Part shown: in pieces, positions 10,001-25,218 of the stretch
Layout: each line of letters begins with the position of its first letter
How positions within the stretch are numbered: position 1 is the first letter of the stretch
Assembly (NCBI GenBank): GCA_018057825.1
Contig: JAGPCY010000033.1
Location: 1-64,000, forward strand
From: Kofleriaceae bacterium
Lineage (GTDB): Bacteria; Myxococcota_A; Polyangia; Haliangiales; Haliangiaceae
Length of the DNA: 64,000 bases
Direction: 5' to 3'
The notes under the pieces: generated by a model
What the model saw: only the letters and a program-made list of their open reading frames with translations
The model's database searches: none
Told to the model about the DNA's origin: nothing
Program-made: the position numbers and the translations under genes

Positions 10001-10132
10001 CTGGGGTGACGACGGCGCGACCGGCTCCTCGGGGCCCGGGGACGGCGGGCTGGGCTCGCGGCCCTCGGGGTGGCCCACGCCGCGAGTATCGCACGGGGCT
10101 CCGAGGCCGCGGGGCACGGCGCCGCGGTTCAT
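7085..10132 (-). CDS. Membrane Ser/Thr protein kinase with C-terminal TPRs
   Basis: The protein has 1015 aa. Residues 1-90 are a Pro/Ser-rich tail. The Hanks-type kinase domain spans about 96-395: glycine loop GAGGMG at 105-110, catalytic Lys127 (VAVK), HRDFKPEN at 213-220, DFG at 233-235 and APE at 307-309. All catalytic residues are present. The segment between DFG and APE is about 72 residues, roughly double the usual length, because of a Pro/Ser/Thr/Gly-rich insertion. One membrane segment follows (about 403-420). Then come some 590 residues of helical tetratricopeptide-type repeats (for example [25 protein letters not shown]), presumably extracytoplasmic. The ATG overlaps the mutS stop (ATGA), indicating coupling. 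The next gene is a sigma factor, so a stimulus-sensing kinase controlling that factor is the simplest reading. Confidence 0.93.
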   Translation of the reverse strand: MNRGAVPRGLGAPCDTRGVGHPEGREPSPPSPGPEEPVAPSSPQRVGDAAVDPEQSTALLDSAGSASALDPLLAALAATPSAPTEPELAPGTIVGETFRIERRLGAGGMGVVYLAHDTALDRPVAVKLHHAGAGLDRLQREATAMARLSHPHVVTVHAVGRHGDDVFVAMEYLAGGTLRSWLKAARRPWREALARCRAAGQGLAAAHAAGLVHRDFKPENVLLTEAGVPKVADFGLARAQGDERAEVGDGVPVVAFDPDGPTLGGVDGASPTPTPVSGSRSGAGRKDVLSDRLTRTGAAVGTPAYMAPEQFLGKADVRADQFALAVVIWEALYGQRPHAGKTTRSLEDAVRAGPPWPPRGSVPPAVGRVLRRALAVAPADRFRDLDQFLRALDRAVGQRRRRIGAAGAAAAIAVATWWAWPRAAPDPCRDASALVDRELPAALVARVDAAVGDAGTRAVGALAHRLRLTADAACRAARIDRILPPELYERSVACLRYRAQVTARIVDDADLARDSPQQYLRRLRAAPAARDCVDSVALAANPAPPAPAAAAIRAGLELAAVDLAIGRVAAAEVAVGALAPAAADDRQNAAMLTRLRGEIASARGDFPAAIGFYSDAYYAGQALDDAAIYLPALAGLIQVIGDLQGDARAVEPWLRAAGAAIERDLRRGAGGVVRVLGALAAAADARGDGAAALAYATRARSLVSPDEDEFAIATFEQSLAASHAGVGDLAQAVAHGEDAVARCDRSLGAAHATCALMRADLAMSLAEADRSADALALAREAQRQLDAHPGEDLLDRAYALLNLGVVFTDERTAQDQAVANFRAAREILAKSLGPNHPDVAKCDANQAVVAMKQRRYREAVEVLSRALPIEERALGPRHPDLADTLFNLGTAHLLADDLADAGRYGERALAVYAEHLPGSVRHIYALRLIAEVATRRGDLAVGADAARRGLAMAEAGGGQGVHDLAIEVARANLAAGTRADESRQLLAAARSHFAAYPEVFARQLAAIDALAARLQ

Positions 10133-12840
10133 CGCACCAGGTCGCGCAGCTCGGCCAGCGCGGTCAGCGCCTCGAGCGGCGTCATCCGATCCGGATCGAG
10201 GGCGCGCAGGCGCTCGACCGCTTGCTCGCGGCGCGGATCGGGCGGCGGCGTGACCGCGGCCAGGAGCGAGAGCTGCCCCGGCGGCCGGGCCGCGAGCCGG
10301 CGCCCGGTCGGCAGCGCGCCGCCATCGCCCTCGAGCCGGGCCAGGATCTCGCGGGCCCGCGCGATCACCGAGCGCGGCAGCCCGGCCAGCCGGGCGACGT
10401 CGATGCCGTAGCTCTTCGAGGCGGCGCCGGCGACGATCCGCCGCACGAACACGACCTCACCGGCCTCCTCGCGCACCATCGCCGACACGTTGGCGACCCG
10501 CGGGCGATCGTCGGCCAGGGCGACCAGCTCGTGGTAGTGGGTCGCGAACAAGGTCCGCGCGCCGATCGCGTCGTGCAGGTACTCGGCGACCGCCCACGCG
10601 ATCGACACGCCGTCGAAGGTCGCGGTGCCACGGCCGACCTCGTCGAGGATCACCAGCGACCGTCGGGTGGCGTGGCGCAAGATCGCGGCGGTCTCGCGCA
10701 TCTCGACCATGAAGGTCGAGTCGCCGCGCGCCAGGTTGTCGGTCGCGCCGACCCGGGTGAAGACCCGATCGCACACGCCGATCTGCGCCGCCGCCGCCGG
10801 CACGAAGCTGCCGATCTGCGCCAGGATCACGATGTGCGCGACCTGGCGCATGAAGGTCGACTTGCCAGCCATGTTGGGCCCGGTCACCAGGACGAGCTGC
10901 TCGCGATCAGCGTCGAGGCGCGCGTCGTTGGGCACGAAGGTCCCGGCCGGGGTCAGGGCCTCGACCACCGGGTGACGCCCGTCTTTCAGGTCGAGGACCA
11001 CGCCGTCGTCGACGGTGGGCCGGCGCCACCCGCCCCGCACCGCCACCTCGGCCAGGCTGGCGCACACGTCGAGCTGGGCGACCGCGGCGCCCGCAGCCAA
11101 CAGCTCGGCGCAGCGCTCGGCGGCGGCCGCCGACAGCGCGCGATGGAGCTCGGCCTCGCGTTGGGCCAAGGTGTCCTGGGCCGCCAGCACCTTGGCCTCG
11201 AGCTCGGCCAGCTCGCGGGTCACGAAGCGCTCGCCGCCGGCGATGGTCTGCTTGCGCAGGTAGTCGTCGGGCACCCGGCCGAGCTGACTCTTGGTGATCT
11301 CGATGTAGTAGCCGAAGACCCGGTTGTAGCGGACCTTCAGGCTGGCGATGCCGGTGCGATCGCGCTCGCGGGCCTCGATCGCGGCGATCGCGTCCTTGCC
11401 GCCGTCGGCCAGTCCGCGGCACTCGTCGATGATCGCGTCGAAGCCCGGGCGCAGGAAGCCGCCGTCCTTGACCGCCGCCGCCGGCTGCTCGATCAGGGCG
11501 GCGTCGAGCTGCGCCGCCAGGGCGGCCAAGGTCGGGGTCGCGACCGGGCGCAGGTCGAGGAGGCCTGGCCGGCCATCGAGCTGCGCGGTCGGCGCCACCA
11601 GGGCCGCCAAGCCCGGCAGGGCCAGGAGCGTGTCGCGCATGCGGCCGAGGTCGCGGGGCCCGGCGACCCCGAGCGCGGCCCGCCCCGCCAGGCGCTCGAG
11701 ATCGGCGATCGCGCGGAGCACCCGCCGGACCTCGGCGCGCAGCTCGCCGGCGGCGAACAGCTCGGCGACGGCGTCGGCGCGGTCGCCGATCGCCGCCAGG
11801 TCGGTCAGCGGATACAGGAGCCACCGACGCAAGAGCCGGGCGCCGGGCGCGGTCACGGTCTCGTCGAGGACCTCGAGCAACGAGCCGGAGCGCTTGCCGC
11901 CGACCAGGGTCGCGCACAGCTCGAGGTTCGCGATCGCGGCCTCGTCGAGGACCATGGTCGCGGCCGGATCGTAGAGCGCCAGGCGAGCGACCGGCAGCGC
12001 GCCGGCCGGCTGGGTGGCGCGGGCGTAGGCCAGGACCGCGGCCGCGGCGGCGATCGCGGTCGGTCGGGTCGCGGTCCAGGTCTCGATCGGCTCGGCCACC
12101 GCGGCCGCCAGGAGCGCGCGCGCGTCGTCGAGGCCGGGCATCGGCGCGGCGCCCCAGGTGGCGCGGTAGCGCCGGATCGGCGTGTCGGGCCCGAGCGGCC
12201 CACCGTCGGCCAGCGCGGCGGCGTCGGCGATGACCTCGCGCGGCCCGACCCGGGCCAGCTCATCGGCGACCGCGGCGGCGTCGGCCAGCTCGGTGGCGCG
12301 GAACTCGCCGGTCGAGGCGTCGAGGTAGGCCAGGCCCCAGCGCGGCGTCGGCTCGGGCGCCGGCGCGGCCCGGCCGCGACCACCGCGCGTCGTCGGCGGC
12401 GCCGGCGTCGGCGCGGCGGTGCCGAGGACCAGCGCGGCGACGTAGCGCGCGGCCTTGGGGTCGAGGGCCTCCTCGTCGACCACCACGCCGGGCGTGACGA
12501 TGCGGACGACGTCGCGGCGGACCAGGCCCTTGGCCAGCTTCGGATCCTCGACCTGCTCGCAGATCACCACCTTGTGGCCGAGTTCGGTCAGCTTGGCGAC
12601 GTAGCCGCGGGCGGCGTGATGCGGCACGCCGCACATCGGCACCGCGTCGATCTTGCCCTTGTCGCGGGTCGTCAGCGTGAGGTCGAGGAGCCCGGCCGCG
12701 ATCACCGCGTCCTCGAAGAACATCTCGTAGAAGTCCCCGAGCCGGAAGAACACGATCGCGTCGGGGTGGCGCTCCTTGATCTCGAGGAACTGCCGCATGA
12801 GCGGCGTGTTGGCCGGCGAGACAGTCGACGAGCGAGCCAC
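10129..12840 (-). CDS. mutS: DNA mismatch repair protein MutS
   Basis: The protein has 903 aa, the normal MutS1 length. Near the N-terminus is the mismatch-reading Phe-x-Glu motif (GDFYEMF, F37/E39). The C-terminal ABC-type ATPase has Walker A GPNMAGKS near residue 653 and the Walker B/D-loop segment [16 protein letters not shown]. It binds mismatches and recruits MutL during post-replicative repair. The start is GTG at 12840, needed to keep the canonical N-terminus ([16 protein letters not shown]); no strong ribosome site is visible. It is followed by the kinase-sigma pair through a 4-nt ATGA overlap, an unusual partner for a repair gene. A SPOR protein gene lies 111 nt upstream on the same strand. 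Confidence 0.98.
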   Translation of the reverse strand: MARSSTVSPANTPLMRQFLEIKERHPDAIVFFRLGDFYEMFFEDAVIAAGLLDLTLTTRDKGKIDAVPMCGVPHHAARGYVAKLTELGHKVVICEQVEDPKLAKGLVRRDVVRIVTPGVVVDEEALDPKAARYVAALVLGTAAPTPAPPTTRGGRGRAAPAPEPTPRWGLAYLDASTGEFRATELADAAAVADELARVGPREVIADAAALADGGPLGPDTPIRRYRATWGAAPMPGLDDARALLAAAVAEPIETWTATRPTAIAAAAAVLAYARATQPAGALPVARLALYDPAATMVLDEAAIANLELCATLVGGKRSGSLLEVLDETVTAPGARLLRRWLLYPLTDLAAIGDRADAVAELFAAGELRAEVRRVLRAIADLERLAGRAALGVAGPRDLGRMRDTLLALPGLAALVAPTAQLDGRPGLLDLRPVATPTLAALAAQLDAALIEQPAAAVKDGGFLRPGFDAIIDECRGLADGGKDAIAAIEARERDRTGIASLKVRYNRVFGYYIEITKSQLGRVPDDYLRKQTIAGGERFVTRELAELEAKVLAAQDTLAQREAELHRALSAAAAERCAELLAAGAAVAQLDVCASLAEVAVRGGWRRPTVDDGVVLDLKDGRHPVVEALTPAGTFVPNDARLDADREQLVLVTGPNMAGKSTFMRQVAHIVILAQIGSFVPAAAAQIGVCDRVFTRVGATDNLARGDSTFMVEMRETAAILRHATRRSLVILDEVGRGTATFDGVSIAWAVAEYLHDAIGARTLFATHYHELVALADDRPRVANVSAMVREEAGEVVFVRRIVAGAASKSYGIDVARLAGLPRSVIARAREILARLEGDGGALPTGRRLAARPPGQLSLLAAVTPPPDPRREQAVERLRALDPDRMTPLEALTALAELRDLVR

Positions 12841-12951
12841 GACCCGCGCTTGTAGCCCACGCCCCCGCCTACCAGCAACCGGATCGCGCTCACCTCGACC
12901 CGGTCGCGCGGGCCGCGTCGTCGACGGCGGCGCCGTGGCGCGCGGCCGGCG

Positions 12952-13731
12952 CTACAGCCGGATCACGTAGGCGATCTTCGGGATCTTCTTCTCGAACTCG
13001 GCCTTGGCCGCGACCGCGTCCTCGTAGCTCGGATAGCTGCCGACGCGGACGCGGAAGTAGGTCTTGCCGTCGACCTCGCCCGACGTGACGTAGGCGGGAT
13101 AGCCCGCCGCCTTGACGGTGGCGAGGAACGAGTCGGCCTCGCCGCGGTCCTGGAACGCCGAGAGCTGGAGCGTGAACTTGCCCTTGCCCGCCGGCTTGTC
13201 GTCGGGCGTCGTGGCCGGCTGGTCGCTGGCCTTGGGCTTGTCCTCGACCTTGGGCTTGTCCTCGACCTTGGGCTTGTCCTCGACCTTGGGCTTGTCCTCG
13301 ACCTTGGGCTTGTCCTCGACCTTGGGCTTGTCCTCGACCTTGACCGCCGGCTCGGCCGCCTTGGTGGTCGCCTTGTCCTTGGCGTCGGCCGCGGCTTGGT
13401 CGGCGGCCTTGGCCTTGTCACGGGCCGCGAGCTGGGCGATGCGCTGATCGACCGCGGCCGCCGGCGCGCCGCCGCCCCCCAGGGCGCTCGGATAGGTCAG
13501 GCCACCGGCGCCGCCCATCTTGTCGAGGGCGGCCAGAGGGTCGCGCGCCGCCGAGGTCCCGGCGGTCTTGTCGACGTGGCCGCGGGCCTCGAGGCGCCGT
13601 CCGACCATGACGCCGAGCACGAACACCAGGCACGCCACGACCGCGCCGCCAAAGAACAGGTAGAAGATCTGGCGCCCGTCGAGGCTGACCTCGATCTTGT
13701 CCTTGTACAGCTCAGCGTCGGTTCCAGCCAT
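12952..13731 (-). CDS. Inner-membrane SPOR-domain protein with VEDKPK repeats
   Basis: This 259-aa protein has a short cytoplasmic N-terminus, one membrane helix at about 24-44 ([23 protein letters not shown]) and an Ala/Lys-rich linker. The linker contains six perfect VEDKPK repeats. The C-terminus is a SPOR domain of about 75 residues ([19 protein letters not shown] ... [25 protein letters not shown]). SPOR domains bind glycan strands lacking stem peptides, so the protein should localise to septal peptidoglycan as FtsN/DedD-type proteins do. Overall charge and layout fit a cell-division accessory protein. GGAG lies 9 nt before the ATG. It precedes mutS on the same strand. Confidence 0.92.
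   Translation of the reverse strand: MAGTDAELYKDKIEVSLDGRQIFYLFFGGAVVACLVFVLGVMVGRRLEARGHVDKTAGTSAARDPLAALDKMGGAGGLTYPSALGGGGAPAAAVDQRIAQLAARDKAKAADQAAADAKDKATTKAAEPAVKVEDKPKVEDKPKVEDKPKVEDKPKVEDKPKVEDKPKASDQPATTPDDKPAGKGKFTLQLSAFQDRGEADSFLATVKAAGYPAYVTSGEVDGKTYFRVRVGSYPSYEDAVAAKAEFEKKIPKIAYVIRL
13231..13339. repeat. 18-bp in-frame tandem repeat, six copies
   Basis: About six near-perfect copies of an 18-bp unit encode VEDKPK within the linker of the SPOR protein. The copies are almost identical at DNA level, so the array is young or kept uniform by slippage, and linker length may differ between strains. Confidence 0.9.
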
Positions 13732-13797
13732 CGGGGGATGCTCCTACCCCGACGCTTGCCCAGGCGCCAGCCGCGGGCAAGTTTTGGGCGCCCGCGA

Positions 13798-16700
13798 TCA
13801 GCGGACGTGGAGCGCGCCCGAGATCCCGCTGGCCTCGACCCGCAGGAGCTGCCCGCGCAGGTTCGGGGTGCTCGAGTCGAAGTCGTCGATGTCGCCGGCG
13901 TCGACGATCCACACCGACTCGTCGGGGCCGCGCACGACGTTGGCGGGCTGCACCACGCCCTCGCCACCGGCCACCACCGACAGGAAGCCCGACTCGACCC
14001 GGAAGCCGAGGACCATGCCGGTCGACAAGACCGGGATGGCGCCTAGACCGCCCGCGCGATCGCCGCGGCACATCGCGTCGCCGGGGTAGGTCAGGTCGAC
14101 CATGCGCACCCGCATGAGCGGGTTGTCGAAGCGGACCGCGGTCGTGGTGCGGGTCGCCACGCGCGGGGTCGCGCTGGCCAGCGTGCAGGTCCCGGCGACG
14201 TAGTCGGGGACCTCTTCGCTGTGCTCCACGGTCTCGGTGCAAGGGTTGGGCGACAGGGCGGTGCCGCTCGGGCCGGCGCACGGCGGCGCGGTCAACGGTA
14301 CGCGCCCGACCAAAAGCGGGCTCGCCGTCGGGTCCTTGACGCAGCGACCGTCGGGGGCGGCCACGATCGGGTGCAGGTAGCCGGTGCGCGAGCCGATCGC
14401 CACCAGGGCGTCGGCGGCCCGCAGGTCGTAGCGCTGGAGGCCGGCGACGCACGACGGCGACGGCACGACGCCCTCGAGGCAGCGGCCCCCGCGGCACAGG
14501 TTGCCGGCGGCGCAGTCGTCGTCGGCCTGGCAGGTCCGCACGCAGCGGTTGCCCAAGGTCGGGCGGTACGGATCGGCCTCGCAGGTATAGGTCGCGGTCG
14601 GCGCCGCGGTGGTGTCATCGATCGGGTGCGCGTCGGAGCTCAGGCGCGCCTCGAAGGTCGCCAGGGTCTGGCACTGCTCGGTCGAGGTGCAGCCGCCGAC
14701 CGGGGTGGTCCGCAGCTCGCTCTTGCGCTCGCGCAGCGCCAGCCGGCCGGCGAAGGCCTCCTGGACGGCGAAGCGCCGGGTCGAGATCAGGTAGTCGCGG
14801 CACAGCCCGGCCAGGATGTTGGCCTCGGCCTCCGGCAGGCAGGCCCCAGTCGAGACCTGGGAGTCGGGGTGCAGGTAGCAGATCTGGCCGGCGCCACACT
14901 GGCTGTTGCCGCGGGTCGGGTCGCAGCCGCGCATCGTGACGATGTCGTTGACCTCGACGCCCGCGCCGCAGAAGGGCCGCGAGCCATCGACCAGCGAGAT
15001 GCCGCCGCCGCCGACGTCGAGCGTCCCGGCCCGGACCTGTGGACCATCGACGGCGCTCGAGCCGTCGACCGCGTCGCGCGACAGCACGCCTTGCCAGGTG
15101 AAGGTCCAGTCCTCGGTCGACGACAGCGCGTGCCAGTCGGGAAAGCTCTCGACCTGACGCACCGGATCGGCCGAGAACGCCAGGTCGGTCACCAGCGCCG
15201 TGCCGTCGTCGCCGGTACACACCGACTGCCGGATCGCCGGCAACATGTACGACTTGCGACCGGCGAGCTGCGACGACGCGAAGGAGCGCGCCGGGGGCTC
15301 GTCGGTGCGCGGACCGCCGCCGAGCCCGGCCGCGGTCGCGACCAGGGGCTGCTCGGCCTCGCAGGCGCGGAACGATGGCTGCCCGTTCGACGGCGGCGTC
15401 ACGAAGGTGACCTCGCGATCCGGGACGCCATCGCGCAGCGCGTGGGGCACCGCCGAGGTCACGATCGCGCTCAGCGGATCCTGGCTCGACGCGGTGTCGG
15501 CGTAGTTGTCGTCGTCGATGTTGATGACCACGGTGAAGCCGGTCGACAGCGCGACGTAGGCGAAGTGGCCACCGAGGAGGAACGGGCTCGGCGCGGTGCC
15601 GCTGGCGCGCTCGCCGACCGCGCGTCCCACCGTGACCGCGACCGGCCGGGCCGCGCTGGCGAAGTGGATGCCCGGACCGGTCGCGCCAGCCCGCCGCGGC
15701 GGCGTCGACGGCCCGCCGACCTCGACGCAGATCAGCTTGGTCTCGTCGCGCTCGGCGGTCAGGTAGCGCGGATCGCCCTGGGTCTCGCACTCGCGATCGT
15801 CGACCAGCACCTCGGCGACCCGGACCGTGCCGTCGGTCGCGACCGCGTAGACGAACTGCGCCTCGGTGCCGGCGTCGCCGTCGTTGGGCCCGGTCGTGCC
15901 GCCCATCGTGATCTGGCGCGTCACGGCGATGTCGGTGACGCCGACCTCGCCCTCCAGATCGATCGTCTTCACGGTCGCCGGCCGGCCGCTGGCGTCGAGG
16001 TCGACCACCGTCACGGCCGGCCGGTTGGCCAGGCCGATGGCCAGGGTCTGGGTGCCGGCGCGATCGTCGCGCACCAGATCGAGGGTGACCGGGCGCGCGC
16101 CATCGATCAGCGGATCGCGGGTCGCGCCACACTGGCGCGGGCAGGCCAGGTCAGCGCCGCCCAGGACGGCGGTGCCATCGTCGGAGAAGCGGATCGAGGC
16201 GACCACCGCGCCGGTCGCGGCGTCGACCGCCGCCACCGCGTGGCAGTCGGGATAGGCGAGATAGTGGATGCCGACCGGGGTGGCCGGACAGGCGACCCCG
16301 ACCGGGCTGGCCAGATCGGCCGCGACCATCGCCGCCGGCCGGGCCAGGAGCGGGCCCGAGGCGACGGTGACGGGCAGCGCGTCGACCACCGCGCCGTCGC
16401 GCTCGGGGATCGCGGCGATGTCGATGACCGACAGGTCGCAGGTCCCGGCGTTGGCGGTGAGGACGTGGCAGCCAGCGGTGTCGGTGGCGATCGCCACCGG
16501 GTTGGTCCCGACCACCAGGGCGTTCTGGCCCGGGATCAGCGGATCGCTATCGTCGACGGCGAAGCTGCCCTCGACGTAGCCGCGGTCGGCGTCGCTGTCG
16601 GCCGGTCCGCGGACCCGGGCGCTGACCACGGTCATGGTGCCGCTGGTCGGCTGGATCGCGAACGCGTACCAGAACACCGCGCTGTTGGGGATCTCGCCCT

Positions 16701-16977
16701 GGCCGTTGGGCACGTAGGTCGACGACGGGTCCTCGGTGAGATCGGGTCCGCCGAAGGCCCGGCCAGCGCAGGCCGACAGCGGCTGCGGCGACGACTGGAT
16801 CTCGTCCGTCGGATCGGGGGTGCCGTTGTCGCCCAGCAGGCGGAGCCGGCCGTAGCAGCCGAACGCCAGGTCGACCGGGCGATCGAAGCTGCGCTGGACG
16901 GTGGCCTGGCTGCTGGTGTCGCCGCAGGCGGCCCCGGCCGCGACCGCGACGAAGAGCGTGAGCAGGCGCCGGTTCAC
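13798..16977 (-). CDS. Large secreted Cys-containing lipoprotein, function unknown
   Basis: The protein has 1059 aa. It starts at GTG 16977 with GGAGG 6 nt upstream and overlaps the preceding gene's stop (GTGA). The signal peptide and lipobox (VAAGAAC) make it an envelope lipoprotein. The N-terminal half has propeller-like strands (DLAFGCYGRLRLL, VAIATDTAGCHVLTANAG, TVVDLDASGRP). The C-terminal half has Cys-rich motifs of the myxobacterial type (CQADDDCAAGNLCRGGRCLEG, QCGAGQICYLHP), which are probably disulfide-bonded. No catalytic motif is recognised. It is coupled to the upstream propeller lipoprotein (16974-18269), so the two likely act together at the cell surface. The role is unknown. 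Confidence 0.8.
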   Translation of the reverse strand: MNRRLLTLFVAVAAGAACGDTSSQATVQRSFDRPVDLAFGCYGRLRLLGDNGTPDPTDEIQSSPQPLSACAGRAFGGPDLTEDPSSTYVPNGQGEIPNSAVFWYAFAIQPTSGTMTVVSARVRGPADSDADRGYVEGSFAVDDSDPLIPGQNALVVGTNPVAIATDTAGCHVLTANAGTCDLSVIDIAAIPERDGAVVDALPVTVASGPLLARPAAMVAADLASPVGVACPATPVGIHYLAYPDCHAVAAVDAATGAVVASIRFSDDGTAVLGGADLACPRQCGATRDPLIDGARPVTLDLVRDDRAGTQTLAIGLANRPAVTVVDLDASGRPATVKTIDLEGEVGVTDIAVTRQITMGGTTGPNDGDAGTEAQFVYAVATDGTVRVAEVLVDDRECETQGDPRYLTAERDETKLICVEVGGPSTPPRRAGATGPGIHFASAARPVAVTVGRAVGERASGTAPSPFLLGGHFAYVALSTGFTVVINIDDDNYADTASSQDPLSAIVTSAVPHALRDGVPDREVTFVTPPSNGQPSFRACEAEQPLVATAAGLGGGPRTDEPPARSFASSQLAGRKSYMLPAIRQSVCTGDDGTALVTDLAFSADPVRQVESFPDWHALSSTEDWTFTWQGVLSRDAVDGSSAVDGPQVRAGTLDVGGGGISLVDGSRPFCGAGVEVNDIVTMRGCDPTRGNSQCGAGQICYLHPDSQVSTGACLPEAEANILAGLCRDYLISTRRFAVQEAFAGRLALRERKSELRTTPVGGCTSTEQCQTLATFEARLSSDAHPIDDTTAAPTATYTCEADPYRPTLGNRCVRTCQADDDCAAGNLCRGGRCLEGVVPSPSCVAGLQRYDLRAADALVAIGSRTGYLHPIVAAPDGRCVKDPTASPLLVGRVPLTAPPCAGPSGTALSPNPCTETVEHSEEVPDYVAGTCTLASATPRVATRTTTAVRFDNPLMRVRMVDLTYPGDAMCRGDRAGGLGAIPVLSTGMVLGFRVESGFLSVVAGGEGVVQPANVVRGPDESVWIVDAGDIDDFDSSTPNLRGQLLRVEASGISGALHVR

Positions 16978-18269
16978 GACGGACCTCCGATGCGCAGGAC
17001 CACCCGGTGCAGGTGCGAGGAGGTCGGATCGACGTCGACCACCGCCACCGAGTTATCGAGGAAGTTGGCGACCAGCACCAGGCGCCGACTCGGCACCGCG
17101 GCGATCGCGATCGGGCCCCGGCCGACCAGGGCGGTGGTGTCGACGGCGCCGCCGGCGCGGGGATCGACGACGTAGAGCGAGCCATCGCCGTAGCAGGTGA
17201 CGTAGGCGCGCTCGCCCAGGCCGCTGTCGAGGGCGGTGACCGCGCTGGCCTGGCGACAGATGTCGGTGTTGGCGATCAGCCGGTTGCGCGGCACGCCGGT
17301 AGCGTCGAGGCTGGTGTCGAGCTGCTGCAGCGCCGGCGGGCTGCGGTTGATCATGAGGGCGCGATCGCCGCCGTCGCGGAAGACCACGCCGCGCGAGTCG
17401 GCGCCGGTGCCCCCCACCCCGCTGCCGCCGCCGATGCCGTTCTGCGAGAAGAAGCCGCCGCCGACCAGCAACGGCGCGGCGTCGGCCTGGCGCGCCACCG
17501 ACATCAGGAACACCCGGTCGTCGGCGCGGCTCTGCACGTACAGCAGGTTGTCGGGGCCGGACACCCGGCCGGCGATCGCCGACATCCCGGCCGAGATGCC
17601 GACCGTGACCGCGTCGGCCAAGACCGGCGCGCCGTCGGGCGGCGAGTCGACCAAGGACACGATCCCCTGGCTGAAGTGCGCGACCGCGGCGAACTGCGCG
17701 AGGGAGTCGACGTAGATCGCGTAGGGCTCGACCGGCAGGTCGTCGTCGTCGCGCACGGTGACCAGGCGGTGCTCGTCGTCGCACAGGGCGAAGCCCTGAT
17801 CGTCGCTGCACAGAAGCCGGCGGCTCGTCGGGTCCCAGTCCATCCAGGTGATCGACGGGTCGCCGCGCACCGGCACCAGGAGGCGGAGGCGGCCGGAGCC
17901 CAGGTCCTGGACCCCGATCGCGCTGGCGAAGTTGCCGATGCGCACGCCGGCGGCGTCGATCAGGAAGTCGGCCTCGGCGCAGTCGAGGGTCTCGGGCTGG
18001 TTGGCGTCGGCGGCGCAGCCCGGCGGCACGGTGCGGCTGGTGGTCCAGGCCGCGACCACCTGCTCGACCACCGCCAGGTCGACGACCTGGATCGAGCCGG
18101 AGTCGTAGGTCAGATCCGAGTTCCCCGACACCACGAAGGCGACCGAGTCATCGGGGCTGACCGCGACCGCGGTCGGAAAGAACAGCGTGTCGGGGTCCGG
18201 GCGGACCTCGGACTCGGCGGCGGTACAGGCCGCACAGGCAGCCACGGCGGCGAGCCAACGGAGGGACAT
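16974..18269 (-). CDS. YVTN-like beta-propeller lipoprotein
   Basis: The protein has 431 aa. I placed the start at ATG 18269 because it gives a signal peptide and lipobox (MSLRWLAAVAACAAC). The upstream open frame overlaps the ppdK end region and lacks support. The mature part shows YVTN-type propeller blades: TAVAVSPDDSVAFVVSG, GSIQVVDLAVVEQ and near the end VANFLDNSVAVVDVDP. Such propellers usually bind proteins or ligands rather than catalyse. The stop overlaps the start of the 1059-aa lipoprotein by 4 nt, so the two are co-translated. It lies 74 nt from ppdK on the same strand. The biological role is unknown. Confidence 0.8.
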   Translation of the reverse strand: MSLRWLAAVAACAACTAAESEVRPDPDTLFFPTAVAVSPDDSVAFVVSGNSDLTYDSGSIQVVDLAVVEQVVAAWTTSRTVPPGCAADANQPETLDCAEADFLIDAAGVRIGNFASAIGVQDLGSGRLRLLVPVRGDPSITWMDWDPTSRRLLCSDDQGFALCDDEHRLVTVRDDDDLPVEPYAIYVDSLAQFAAVAHFSQGIVSLVDSPPDGAPVLADAVTVGISAGMSAIAGRVSGPDNLLYVQSRADDRVFLMSVARQADAAPLLVGGGFFSQNGIGGGSGVGGTGADSRGVVFRDGGDRALMINRSPPALQQLDTSLDATGVPRNRLIANTDICRQASAVTALDSGLGERAYVTCYGDGSLYVVDPRAGGAVDTTALVGRGPIAIAAVPSRRLVLVANFLDNSVAVVDVDPTSSHLHRVVLRIGGPS

Positions 18270-18343
18270 GGCAGGGCGATTGGACCGGCGGGCCGGCCCC
18301 GGGGTTGCCTGCCGGCCAGCGGCCGGCGTCGGGTCGATCACGA

Positions 18344-24202
<5,859 letters not shown>

Positions 24203-24206
24203 GGGG

Positions 24207-24228
24207 CGGTCCCGAGGGCGCGGGACCG
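24207..24228 (-). promoter_or_regulatory. Hairpin directly before the glyQ start
   Basis: The minus strand reads CGGTCCCG, a 6-nt loop, then CGGGACCG, an 8-bp perfect stem ending 4 nt before the glyQ ATG. In mRNA it would cover the ribosome landing site. As DNA it is a symmetric operator-like site. Either use would control glyQ-glyS-ppdK. The structure is seen; the role is inferred. Confidence 0.45.
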
Positions 24229-24275
24229 TACCGCGCGACCCCTGCCGGTGCAAGCACCTAACCCCTTGCGATCTC

Positions 24276-24304
24276 TTGACGATCGGCCAACAGGTGGGTA
24301 GGTT
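24276..24304 (+). promoter_or_regulatory. Putative sigma-70-type promoter, leaderless
   Basis: TTGACG, a 17-nt spacer, then TAGGTT. The -10 box ends 6 nt before the ATG at 24311, so transcription would begin at or within a base or two of the start codon. This predicts a leaderless mRNA for the PPC lipoprotein, consistent with the absence of a Shine-Dalgarno sequence. Confidence 0.5.
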
Positions 24305-24310
24305 TGGCGG

Positions 24311-24829
24311 ATGCTCAGGGGAGCCATCTTGCGGGTCGCCCGCGCCGGCGTGCTCGCGGCGGCGACCGGTGCCACCGGCTGCTCGCTGGTGCTCGATTTC
24401 GATCAACCGGCCGACGCAGCGCCCCCCGATGCGCCGGTCTCGGTCGAGCAGTGCGCGGCCCACGAGCCCAACGATCAGCCCGGCATGGCCACGTCTTGGG
24501 TCGGGGTCGATCTGGCCGGCGCGATCTGCGGCAACGGCGACGTCGACCTGTTCGCGATCACCCTGGTGGCGGGTCAGTCGGTCATGGCCAACATCACCTT
24601 CCAGAACCGCGGCGGCTCCGGCGACCTCGACCTGCGGCTCTTGACCGCCGACGGCGGCAGCGTCCTCGACGAGTCGCGCGGGTCGTCGGACACCGAGACC
24701 GTGATGTGCCCCGGTGGCGCGCCGTGCCCGGCGATCACCGGCGGGACGTACCTCATCGAGGTCCGCGGCTTCATGCCCGCGGTGCAGTCGGCGTACAGCC
24801 TGCATATCGAAACACCGCCGGTGCCTTAG
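24311..24829 (+). CDS. PPC-domain lipoprotein
   Basis: The protein has 172 aa, with a signal peptide and lipobox (TGATGC, Cys near residue 24). It then has an Asp/Ala/Pro-rich spacer and one bacterial pre-peptidase C-terminal-like (PPC) beta-sandwich: [56 protein letters not shown] domains usually accompany secreted proteases as a removable or binding module. Here the domain stands alone on a lipid anchor, so a binding role at the surface is more likely than catalysis. It is divergent from glyQ with 108 nt between. The stop is followed 6 nt later by a double hairpin belonging to a repeated element. Confidence 0.85.
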   Translation: MLRGAILRVARAGVLAAATGATGCSLVLDFDQPADAAPPDAPVSVEQCAAHEPNDQPGMATSWVGVDLAGAICGNGDVDLFAITLVAGQSVMANITFQNRGGSGDLDLRLLTADGGSVLDESRGSSDTETVMCPGGAPCPAITGGTYLIEVRGFMPAVQSAYSLHIETPPVP

Positions 24830-24835
24830 GGCCTT

Positions 24836-24884
24836 GGGAGGGTTTTTCGAAAAAACCCTCCCCCCATTCGCGTAGCGAATGGGG
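24836..24884 (+). terminator. Double hairpin after the PPC lipoprotein gene
   Basis: Hairpin 1 (24836-24862) pairs GGGAGGG with CCCTCCC around a T5/A6 core. Hairpin 2 (24862-24884) pairs CCCCATTCGC with GCGAATGGGG around GTA. The pair starts 6 nt after the stop codon and likely ends or stabilises the transcript. It is the terminal part of the repeated element. Confidence 0.55.
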
Positions 24885-25018
24885 CCCCCCTCCCATAACG
24901 TCCGGATCGCGGGAGGGTCGTCGGTGATCTCGACGGTGGTGGTGGCGCGTGAGCGTCGAGGTTCAGCCGCTGTCTGCATGCACCTCCGAGGGTGGTGACC
25001 ACCGGCAAGACCCTCCCT
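24836..25018 (-). mobile_element. MITE-like intergenic element, copy A
   Basis: About 183 bp bounded by inverted ends: GGGAGGGTTTTT at 24836-24847 and AAGACCCTCCC at 25008-25018. The reverse complement aligns with copy B at 28864-29039 in the same order: GGGAGGGTCTTG, a GCAGACAGCSGCTGAAC block, a GGGAGGGGGCCCC block, hairpin, terminal hairpin. There is no coding capacity and no clear target duplication. The hairpin end abuts the stop codon of the PPC lipoprotein gene. Confidence 0.6.
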
Positions 25019-25029
25019 CGTGACGGCCG

Positions 25030-25140
<111 letters not shown>

Positions 25141-25154
25141 CCGCCCGCGGGCCC

Positions 25155-25198
25155 GAAAACGACGCGAGCGGAGCCGGGTGAGGCTCCGCTCGTCGTTT
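25155..25198 (-). terminator. Intrinsic terminator of the nusA-infB-rpsO operon
   Basis: A 17-bp stem: GAGCGGAGCC pairs with GGCTCCGCTC around a GGGTGA-type loop, extended by AAACGAC/GTCGTTT after a 2-nt bulge. On the minus strand it runs into TTTT. It lies 20 nt beyond the rpsO stop. Confidence 0.85.
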
Positions 25199-25218
25199 GG
25201 GTCGCGTCGGCGCGGCGG

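Noticed and set aside
14221-17175. Plus-strand frame of nearly 1000 codons
   Set aside because: It lies wholly opposite two lipoprotein genes with good signal peptides and overlaps, and has no ribosome site or recognisable fold.
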